Positions 10,801 to 18,763 of a DNA stretch of 26,166 bases are shown in pieces. The position numbers and the translations under genes were made by a program. Within the stretch, counting starts at the first letter, position 1; the number at the start of each line of letters is the position of its first letter. The notes under the pieces are model-generated. The model saw nothing but the letters and a program-made list of their open reading frames with translations. It searched no databases and had not been told where the DNA came from. Source of the stretch: Asterionellopsis glacialis. Lineage: Eukaryota; Bacillariophyta; Plagiogrammaphyceae; Rhaphoneidales; Asterionellopsidaceae. The DNA lies in the NCBI GenBank assembly GCA_014885115.2, contig WKLE02000833.1:24805-50970 (forward strand), given 5' to 3'.

Positions 10801-11755
10801 GATTGCTGGTTAACTTGGGAAGGTCGGGTACGAACGATACACAGGTGTAGTCTGTTTCATCCTGTTTTAGGTCAGAAATGACGGGTTCTGTAGATGATTT
10901 CATATTGTCTGTCCACTTTTGACGATACCGTAGCTTTTTATGTGAATCGGCTGTTTCTACGACAAATTCTTTGGAAAAAATGTTCGCCAATTTGGCACCG
11001 TACCCATGTCGACCTCCCGTCACACGTTTTTGCCCATCATCAAAATTGGAACCTGTGAGGAGATGTCCAAAAAGCATTTCAGGGATGTACATCTTTTCCT
11101 CTCTGTGAACCTGCACCGGTATACCCTTTCCATTGTTAAATACACTGATAAGTGGACGTCCACTGTCTTCACCAGGATCAATCGTAACATCAATACGTGT
11201 GCATGACCGAGAATGGCGCAATCGATTGTCGTAGGCATTGACAAGGATTTCGTCGAAAATTTTATTCAGAGCAGGAACAAGTCCAACTGTTTTACATTTT
11301 ATTTGATGTTGTGTTTGATCATCAGTGGTTAACACGTTTTTTGGTGAACCTTCTACAAATAACCAGTGAGGAGATGCTTCGAGTCTTTCAACAGGACCCA
11401 CATACATTTGTGGTCGGAGTAAAACATGTTCTAATGGTGTCTTTCGACTATACTGTTCTTCGATACTAAGGTCCTCGAATTTGGTGGCGGTCATTGCTTC
11501 TTCTTTGAACGATGATTCTGTGGAAGCATTACTTGATAACGTGCTCTTCCAGCGTGTCTGGTGCCCTGGTAAAAAATGTTTTCTCTTATGTTGCAACGGA
11601 ATCTGGTGATTCAATCTTTTCAAAATGAGAGAAGCAACATAGTTGCAACGGATGGCACTCGATGAATGAGTTTTCTGGCTCTTACGAACAAAGACCGAAT
11701 ATGAAGAGGAAAATGAACTTGGATTGGTTTGACTGCGAACTGCTCGTCGTAGCAT
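7854..11755 (-). CDS. TOP2: DNA topoisomerase II (type IIA), probably mitochondrial
   Basis: Exons 9148-11755 and 7854-9055 join in frame (A|TT) into 1269 residues. Order: Ser/Arg-rich presequence without acidic residues (1-79, ending TRWKSTLSS); GHKL ATPase with EILVNAYDN (169-177) and TGGRHGYGAKL (246-256); Toprim with EGDSA (558-562), PLRGKFLNVR and TDQDND (637-642); winged helix with GLKPSQRKVL and YHHGEASLHST; catalytic tyrosine Tyr907 in ASPRYIFT; then tower and coiled-coil gate. All catalytic residues of ATP-driven double-strand passage are present. The protein ends soon after the gate, without the long charged C-terminal tail of nuclear enzymes (about 1430-1530 residues in yeast and human). 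The ATP loop has His250 where eukaryotic enzymes usually have Asn. Presequence plus missing tail suggests an organellar, probably mitochondrial, isoform; that part is inference. Met87 (EEAMTA) could be an alternative start yielding a non-mitochondrial form. Confidence 0.95.
9056..9147 (-). other. topoisomerase II intron
   Basis: A 92-nt intron with donor GTAAGC and acceptor TTTTTTTCTCAAG. Splicing restores LHST|IIAMAQNYVGSNNINLL, a highly conserved block of type IIA enzymes, so the boundaries are secure. Confidence 0.95.
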
Positions 11756-12104
11756 TGTTGAACACTTTGGTAAAATGTATTAAACAATAAAGGGTATCAA
11801 GAGAGTAGGTGGAATCAGACTGAAACCCAGATACAAGCAATGATTCTCTCCATTTGACTGTTTTCGGTTCAAGTTTATACAATTTAGTTGGATTAGAAAA
11901 GAGGGTTGTGCACCAGTATTTTTTGTCGATGCCAGAAACATTTTTTTTCAAAATGGACTTTTGGATGGGCTCCATGCTCTAATGGATGATCCATACGACC
12001 AGCTTAAGACACTCTTGCTTCTGATTTGTGATACCTCTACTAGGCGGAATTACTATCTATTCTATTGCTTATCTGGTATTTTTTCAACATATGTAGTGCA
12101 CATA

Positions 12105-12146
12105 TACCTGGTACAGATAAGTTGAGATCCAATGGTACCAGGTACC
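12105..12146. repeat. inverted repeat of TACCTGGTAC / GTACCAGGTA
   Basis: TACCTGGTAC (12105-12114) is the exact reverse complement of GTACCAGGTA (12135-12144), with 20 nt between. The right arm sits inside the longer near-palindrome GGTACCAGGTACC. The same motif recurs near 18334-18420 and 26045-26095. Confidence 0.6.
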
Positions 12147-12150
12147 TCTT

Positions 12151-12162
12151 TTTTGGCGCGAA
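12151..12162 (+). promoter_or_regulatory. E2F-like site
   Basis: TTTTGGCGCGAA fits the eukaryotic E2F/DP consensus TTTSGCGCSAAA except at the last base. It lies 396 bp from the topoisomerase II ATG and 353 bp from the protease ATG. Replication-linked topoisomerase genes are common E2F targets in animals and plants. Function here is inferred from the consensus only. Confidence 0.4.
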
Positions 12163-12514
12163 TCGCCCCAGTAGACTAGAAGGGAATTTGCAACGCCACT
12201 ACTCTAGAGAGCTCCCCGATTTTTGTATTTCAGGGTTGGATGCGCATTTCACGGAGATCACGCGTCACTCAGTCAGTGTTGTGGTTATGTGTGTTTCCGG
12301 GAACTGTCTGGGATGACGGATGACACAAGAGAAGCGCCCACAAATCGACATCACTTCGTCTCTCCAATTGCGGAAAAGTGAGATTCCATTTTCCGTCCGT
12401 CCCTTTGTACTTGATGGTAATATTCTCCGCTAAGTATAGGGATAATTGTAGGAACCCATCTCAATTGTGTATCCCATCAGAATTTGTTGCAACAGCTGGA
12501 AAACAACCGCAACG

Positions 12515-13246
12515 ATGACCCCCTCATTTCGCAACAGGGAACTTCTATTGAACTACCACGATGCTGTAATTTATGGTTCCGACTTAGCGTTGCTAGAATC
12601 TAACACGGCCTGGTTGAATGATGCATGCATTCACTTTAGATTTACAAGACTTCAGAAAAAATCGGATGACTGCAAAACAGGAAATGATGGGGCCCTGTCA
12701 ATCTTTTTTGACCCATCTGTGATTTCGTTTTTGATGCACCAATGCATGGACGAAGATGATTACCAGGATTTCTGTCACGGTTACGGAAACTTTGATAAAA
12801 CAAGAAAAATGTTTATCCCCATTAATGATGGCCATGCAGCGTCGTATCAACGACCGGGTGCTGGGAATCACTGGAGCCTGCTGGTTGTTCATATGTTGGG
12901 GAATGCGAAACAAGAACAAGAATATTGGCATTTTGACTCGGTACACGGTAACAATCGACAAGCTGCTTTAGCGGTGGCAAAGAAATTTAGCTTAGTTTTG
13001 GGTCACAGTGAACCAAACAGCATCAAAGTGCAAGAATCAGCACAAACTCCGCAACAAATGAACGGATACGATTGTGGTTTGCATACGCTGGCCGCGGCCG
13101 AAGTATTTTCGTCATTGAATGATATGTCTTTTGAGACTCACTTAGAAGCGTTAAAGCAATATATCACAAGACAACCAAACTTTGCATCGTCATTGAGAAA
13201 AGAGATAGCAAATGATATCCGAGAGCTTGCTAAAGAAACTACATAG
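12515..13246 (+). CDS. DEN1: NEDD8-specific protease, DEN1/SENP8 type (peptidase C48)
   Basis: A 243-residue protein in one exon; human SENP8 is 212. The start is the first in-frame ATG (AACGATGACC), about 16 codons inside the open frame. The layout matches SENP8: ESNTAWLNDACIHF (28-41) for WLND of the substrate-binding edge, GNHWSLLV (His119), WHFDSVHGNN (Asp141), and QQMNGYDCGLHT with Gln181 and the nucleophile Cys187. The catalytic triad is complete. The family matures the NEDD8 precursor and removes NEDD8 from cullins and other targets in cytosol and nucleus. The absence of the extra N-terminal regions of SUMO proteases, and the length, favour NEDD8 over SUMO. The stop lies 93 bp from the stop of the convergent POT1-like gene, so their 3' UTRs probably overlap. 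Confidence 0.9.
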   Translation: MTPSFRNRELLLNYHDAVIYGSDLALLESNTAWLNDACIHFRFTRLQKKSDDCKTGNDGALSIFFDPSVISFLMHQCMDEDDYQDFCHGYGNFDKTRKMFIPINDGHAASYQRPGAGNHWSLLVVHMLGNAKQEQEYWHFDSVHGNNRQAALAVAKKFSLVLGHSEPNSIKVQESAQTPQQMNGYDCGLHTLAAAEVFSSLNDMSFETHLEALKQYITRQPNFASSLRKEIANDIRELAKETT

Positions 13247-13339
13247 AGCGGCTCATGAAGTGATTCTGAGCGCTGAGCTGCCCCACAAAAGTATTTCAAT
13301 TTACTTTATGCTACAATCTGCCCCACCATCAAGTCCATA

Positions 13340-16300
13340 CTACCAAGAGTTTTCATGAATTGGAAAAGATGAAACTGACTCAAGTGTGAAATATTTGAAG
13401 CCACGGAACAGAACACTCCTTACTGTGCCACTCCATTTTGCGTCTCGCCTTATTATGTCATCCAACATCTCGGTTGCCACATCGGACGAATTCGAAGCTT
13501 CCTTAGCCGTCATTCCAAGAAGACATTCTCCAACTTCATTGCCAACTATTACAGCGAATTCTGCTGTGTCGTCAGAAATGTGCAAAGCAAATTGAAATTT
13601 TTCAGTTACAACGGAGTTTCCATCACCCTTGGATTGCACACAGAGTTTGCGTAGCCCGACCTCAGAATCAGTCACGGGAGGTTCGGTGTTATTAATCCTA
13701 AATTGGACTGAAAATGCTTGACCAGCTGATTCTGCTATGCAATGCGCCAAACTATTCTTTCCTCTCTTGGAAACACGGCTTGTCGTGTTGAATTTGGGAT
13801 TACGAACTGGTGAAGAAGTGACTATGCCGCTCACTCCGTTCGAACCATCCGTGGCTTGGCCCTCTAATTGAAGAGGGAGCAACCCACTTCTTTTGTTGAT
13901 CGGTTCCTTTTTGCGTATCCGCATCTGATGTTCTTTGAGAAGAGCACGAATCTCGAAAGTTTTGTCCGGTAATGGCGTCAGCGAAGACCTGTTGTGAGCC
14001 ATAAGACCTACGTTTATGTCATGTTAAAAGTAAAAGAAAAGAAGCAAATACAGAAATTGGGTTGGGTCGGATTGGAATAAGAATCAATTTGGATGAATCT
14101 GGTCGAGACTCCTAACCACTTACATCTAAATCCAGAACCGATGGTCCTATCCTCTACATTCCTCAGCCGTATGAATGTTCCGATGCGAACGCTAGCGTCC
14201 ACAAGATCCCAGCTTGGGTCCTCCCAGACAGCAACATTCACAACACGCCCACAAACAGCTTTAGGCGGTTCTAACTCATGTGTCAACTGTGCGTTGTCTT
14301 CGATTGCAATTGCACTGTTGATTGCCCGTATGGTAGATGCAATTGATGCTAGGGCCTCGGAGGGGGGATCACCGTTCGTTACAGAATCATGCGCTTCTCC
14401 TGTGCCTATGGGAAGGCTGCAATGTAGGTTGTATCATTAAGCAATAGAAAACGTATTAGAAAACACAACGCAAAAAAGACGTAGCATTTTGATGAGATAG
14501 ATTTCAAACTTACGGATCAGAATGAGGTGGCCCTGGAGAATTTCATGTAGGAAAAAAGGGTAATCGGATAATAAAAGAGCGTGCAAACATATTTGAGCAG
14601 TCAGTCATTTGTGACAAAAAATGCAAATTTAAAAAAAACTCGTACAACCTGAAATGTCTGAGTCAACTCACCCGTGCCATCCCAAACACGTAGGTACCCC
14701 CGAGGGGTTACACCAGTACGCATTTCAAATGGGACCTGAATCTTTGCTGCTACCATAACTGTCAAATCACCGTGTTCAATTGCCTCTTCAGTAGAATCAG
14801 TTTCCAATTGTCGTTTCATATCAGCAAGTCTAAACTTTGTTGAAACCTTAATTGTTGGGTGATGCAACAAGCGCTCTTGACCCCACTTCCAAAGGCTATT
14901 AGCCCGACTCAAATCCTCCTGATCAAATGTAAAGGATCGCACTGCTGTTGGAATGACATCCCATACATCTTCTCGGACCGGTACTGCCCCAGTTTCCTCG
15001 GGAGTAGAGTTTGCTTTTGGTCTTACAACGACAAATGAAGAATTTCTACGTCCAATGCATTGAATTTCTTCATTCCACATCTGACATTTGGAATAACACC
15101 CAGAATGGTACCAAACAATGAGAAACGTGAGCACTTGTGTTTAAAACTTTCGTCCTCCGGATGAAGAATCTGGAAAATAAAATAAAACTTGAATTTAAAA
15201 ATAGAATTGCACCTAATGATTCAACGCACCTGTACAGCAAGTCGATGACAACGAAGAACGTCACCAGCAACTAATAAATTGGGCAGTTGACTCCTTTCTT
15301 TTACAAAGATATTGATTGAAACACTTGGGATGCTATGGTCATGCGCTGGGTCTACTTTGTTAGTACCATCATCAGGACTTACAACGCTTTGTGGTGGTAA
15401 GGGTATACTTTCATCGACCACCCAAACTGTCATCATCCAATCACCTGACCTTGTAAAGCGAGGACACCCAAAACCAAGAACGACACCAAAAAAATTGACT
15501 ACAGCTGCTTTTTTCTCTTTTTCAACAATGACACCACCAAGGTCATTCTGAAAAGGACACACAAAAAAGGAAGAAAACGCAAAACCAGGTTAGGAAGAGT
15601 TTTGCTGTACACCTTTTCAAAAAACCAGTCACAACCACTAGAATTGCTAAGACAGCAAAGGCTGTACATAAAGTATTTAGAGAACACCTAATGCATACAC
15701 TGTCAGTACATACCAATGTCAGATACTCCATGGCAACCTTGTGGCGTTTAGCATTTGTACTGCGTGTAACTGGTGACGATGCCGTAGTTTCGTTTGATCT
15801 TTTCGAATTCATCTTATCATTACCATCATCATTCTCATTACGAATGTGAAGTTCTTGCTGTACATGATGTTGGTCATTCCTCTCACTATCAGTAGTGGTA
15901 GTAGTAGTAGCAGCAGCATTCTCAGAAGTCACTGGTACGAATGTACGAGTATTTTCATCTAATGCAGCAGTAGCAGCTGTGGTATTTACAATATCCATTT
16001 TTTCTACCGATTTCGATTGATTTGTGAAAGACTTATTTTGGGGTTGTTCCATACTACTAGTTTTTTCTTTCATTGCTGCTGCAACTTGTTCTTCTTTTTG
16101 CTGTTGTTTGTATTGTTGTTGCCATTCTTGGTACGTTTCCTGTAGTTGACAACCACCACCGCCAGTGTTGCTGTTGTTATTTACTGGCATGACTGTACCT
16201 TGATATGCATCCAATGTATCCATAGAAAGTTGTATTGAATGCGATTCGTATTGTTGTTTCTTTGTAGTCGTAGTAGTCTCCTCTTCACTTCCACTACCAC

Positions 16301-17870
16301 TGCTACTGCCATTCTTCACAACAAGAGCCAATTCTATTTTAGATATTGGTGAATCAAATCGTACTCTTGTTAATTGTCCTCCTTCATCAGTTGCATCAGA
16401 TAGTATTATTTTCATATTGGTAGTATCTGCTATACAAATGCAATAATCTGATAAATACATTTGGTCGTACCATGATACAGATGAGGATGGATATAGTTGG
16501 AATGGTAATATACATTTCGCTGGTATTCCTTGCAACGACAATAATAATTCTGTTGTCTCGTCATTTGTTGATTTGAAGGACGACGATCGAAAATTATATG
16601 CATTTTTAGTTTGTTGAAGAAATGTGGATATTTGTGTAGCATAATTTGCATAAAAGAATATACGCAATCGTCGTTTACGATATCGTTGTTGTTGCTGACC
16701 ATCATACTCTTGTTCCTCTTCGCCATCATTACCATCAATATTATCATTACAACCAACCCCAAAGACAGCTGATGCCTTTTGTTGTAATTTTTCTTTGGTG
16801 GGTAATGTAAGTTGTGTCACTTCCATAGATAAGACTTGTTTACACAGTGTCCCGAGTGGACCATCTTCTTCAAAATCATTAAATGGTTTAAGCGGTAATA
16901 TTTGATTCTCACATTCTTCTTCATCATTATCATCTTTGTCATCATGATCGTCCATTTGTTCATTTTCATCATCATTCTTGAATAGGTTTCCCAAACTAGC
17001 ATTATGGCCATTGTGTTTTGTCCCTCGATGACGTGGTTGTTGTTGATGGTTGAGATCCATCCAATCACGTCGTCCTGTTCGCCGTAATCCCCAAACTTTT
17101 TCAACTTTCAATAAATCGAATTCAATTTCTTTCGCATATAAATCAAGAGTAGGTATGGAAGTACATGTACCTGTAGTTTCATCGATATGAGGTATCTTGT
17201 ATGGAATGACATCATCGTCATTTTCATTGTCATTGTTGTTTTTCCCCATGTTCTGCCCTTCTGCTGCTGTTGAAAGTTCTTCTTGCTGTGGCTTGCCTCC
17301 TTTGTCATCTGGTGAAAATATAGGTGGTGATGATGATGGAGGTGGTTGTGAATCCCAAAATGGTACGTCTATGGCATCATTATCAGGAACATCATATTCC
17401 TCTGCTTCTTCCTGTGTTTCAGCGGCTTGAGGGTTCTGTTGTTGCCGTGGTTCATCGTCATCATTTTGACTGGCTGCATCCTTATCATCGTTATCCTCCT
17501 CCTCATTGTCATCATCATCATCATCATCAGGTGCAGCCATTCGTTTGGACATGTACTCTGAAATAAGTTCATTCCGTGCCTGCTTCCAAACTTTGTACGA
17601 AACAAGATTACGTATTTCTTTCTTTTCCTTTTCCTCGTCACCATTGTCACCATTGTCATTGTTATCTTCTTCGTTTGCATTTCTCGTAGAAGCAGCAGCA
17701 GCTACGGAAGATAAAGATAATCGATAATCATCCTCAGTTGCATCATTGTCATTTTTGTTATTGTCCTTGTTTTCTTGGTCACCAGTTTTTTGTTCATCAT
17801 TGTCATTGACCATGAAAGGCGTCTTTGACGGCGATATAAAATTTCGAAAATAATCAATCAAACCACTCAT
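13340..17870 (-). CDS. POT1: POT1-like telomere end-binding protein with long N-terminal extension
   Basis: Six exons join in frame to 1287 residues: 15714-17870, 15230-15547, 14672-15080, 14514-14532, 14124-14416, 13340-14007. The first OB fold (Telo_bind) begins at the end of exon 1 (VAMEYLTL|NDLGG) and includes VVNFFGVVLGFG, WMMTVWVVDES and LVAGDVLRCHRLAVQ|MWNEE, then GRRNSSFVVV. The second OB includes RVWDGTG|PPHSD|PLPIG and VRIGTFIRLRNVE, ending near LTPLPDKTFEI. A C-terminal third OB-like region follows (FQFALHISDDTAEFAVIVG; LFRGFKYFTLESV). In the family, OB1-OB2 bind single-stranded telomeric DNA and the C-terminus binds a TPP1-like partner. The first 719 residues are unusual: Asp/Asn/Gln-rich tracts around a less biased block at about 240-520 (KVEKVWGLRRTGRRDWMDL; RRLRIFFYANYATQIS) that I do not recognise. 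A start at Met687 (15812) would give a conventional POT1 of about 600 residues. Confidence 0.88.
14008..14123 (-). other. POT1-like gene intron 5
   Basis: 116 nt, donor GTAAGT, acceptor AACGTAG, phase 1. The join SGFRC|LMAHNRSSLTPLPD keeps frame and leads into the conserved LPD end of the second OB fold. The acceptor lacks a strong pyrimidine tract, so the exact boundary is slightly less sure. Confidence 0.75.
14417..14513 (-). other. POT1-like gene intron 4
   Basis: 97 nt, donor GTAAGT, acceptor CATTGCAG, phase 2. The join completes a proline codon (CC|C) before LPIGTGEAHD. Confidence 0.85.
14514..14532 (-). other. 19-nt microexon of the POT1-like gene
   Basis: GGCCACCTCATTCTGATCC is flanked by CAG and GTAAGT. 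It is the only sequence in this interval that completes the POT1 motif WDGTG-PPHSDP-LP in frame with both neighbouring exons. Confidence 0.85.
14533..14671 (-). other. POT1-like gene intron 3
   Basis: 139 nt, donor GTGAGT, acceptor TTCTCCAG, phase 1. It separates RVWDGT from the microexon. Confidence 0.85.
15081..15229 (-). other. POT1-like gene intron 2
   Basis: 149 nt, donor GTGCGT, acceptor AATGTCAG, phase 0. The join RLAVQ|MWNEEIQCIG matches the POT1 strand order HRxxVQ-x-(W/Y)-x-G. An earlier, more T-rich acceptor near 15171 would lead into a stop in the needed frame, so I prefer this one. Confidence 0.7.
15548..15713 (-). other. POT1-like gene intron 1
   Basis: 166 nt, donor GTATGT, acceptor TCCTTTTCAG, phase 0. 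Joining gives EYLTL|NDLGG, the usual entry into the first POT1 OB fold. Without splicing the frame runs into a stop at 15543. Confidence 0.85.
17508..17529. repeat. (ATC)n trinucleotide tract coding poly-Asp
   Basis: About seven ATC repeats encode the Asp run at residues 115-121 of the POT1-like extension. Similar short tracts (GTA/GCA near 15896-15918) give runs of Thr and Ala. Confidence 0.7.
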
Positions 17871-18763
17871 TCTTTCAATTCCATGTAATCAATCAATATC
17901 TCTCTCTAGTGAGAAAGAAAGACACCAAAGAGGTTAGCTGTAATAATGATGATGTGCAGTCCCAGGCTTTGTTGCACACACACCGACCGCCGCAGATCTA
18001 GGTTGTGTCACTAATGATAAACTCTCTAGAGAGATTCTGAAGATGGCGCTTCGCTTCCGTATCGATGTTGCAGGACTGATGGCTTTATGAGCAAGGATAG
18101 CTAGCACTCCCTATAAAAACCTAGTCTACGGTACGATTTTACTAGGACTCTACTGACTGTAGTCCTTAGAGGACCACAACGTTGAGAAGAAGAGAGGCGA
18201 AAGTCTCTTCGGAGCGGCGCGGCGTCGGCGTGCTAAGAACTCCTCACTCCCTCTCTAGTAGTGCTTAGGAGTGATGTTCAACGCCCATCACACAACATTA
18301 TTTTTACAGGTATTCTACAGAGGTAATATTTCTTACCTGGGTACCAGGTACTCGTACAGGTAGGGCCTACCAGGTACATGAGACTATTGAATTTTCGACA
18401 AATTATGCCCTGTACCTGCTACCCGGTAACACTCATCTCCAACCTAAAACAAGAATCTCACATATACAAAAATTCAAAATTCAATTAAAAAAAATTTATG
18501 TACATCGGACAAAATCAAGAAGATATATAAATGAAGAATATAAGATTCTCGAAAGAGCGTAGGTCCTATTTCTACCTTGTGTGGAATTAGGACTAGTCTA
18601 GAGAGTATACGCACAACAGAAACAGATTGAGAGACAAGAGGAAGATGATACCAAAAATAATGCAATGCAAGGACCCGCCTCCAGAGCAAGGCTCTTCTTG
18701 TCCCGATTCCCCCGCAAGTGGACTGCTTCTGCTGCTGTTGCGATATTTTAATTTCAATCCACC
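17871..18763. promoter_or_regulatory. divergent promoter region, POT1-like / SET-domain gene
   Basis: An 893-bp interval between divergent starts. It holds the 12-bp palindrome CTCTCTAGAGAG at 18022-18033, a GC-rich patch near 18209-18232, and a cluster of CAGGTAC/GTACCTG palindromes at 18334-18420. Open frames over 18474-18886 match nothing known. Confidence 0.6.
18334..18420. repeat. cluster of CAGGTAC/GTACCTG inverted repeats
   Basis: TACCTGG-GTA-CCAGGTA (18334-18350) is a palindrome with 7-bp arms. CAGGTACA (18371-18378) pairs perfectly with TGTACCTG (18411-18418). Similar elements occur near 12105-12146 and 26045-26095. Confidence 0.6.

Larger units (their letters stand above)
11756..12514. 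promoter_or_regulatory. divergent promoter region, topoisomerase II / NEDD8 protease
   Basis: A 759-bp interval between divergent starts. It holds a 10-bp inverted repeat of the GTACCAGGTA type (12105-12146) and, directly beside it, an E2F-like sequence (12151-12162). Open frames overlapping 11682-12316 match nothing and are likely chance. Confidence 0.6.

Noticed and set aside
12467..12514. Extension of the NEDD8 protease to 12467
   Set aside because: That start is GTG. The conserved region begins after the ATG at 12515.
15081..15171. Extra POT1 exon from an earlier acceptor (reading ILHPEDESFKHK)
   Set aside because: The acceptor has a better pyrimidine tract, but the needed frame hits a stop, and the alternative join gives the expected OB1 continuation.
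17324..17680. His- and Met-rich frames opposite and within POT1 exon 1
   Set aside because: They are shadows of GAT/AAT-rich coding triplets in other frames.
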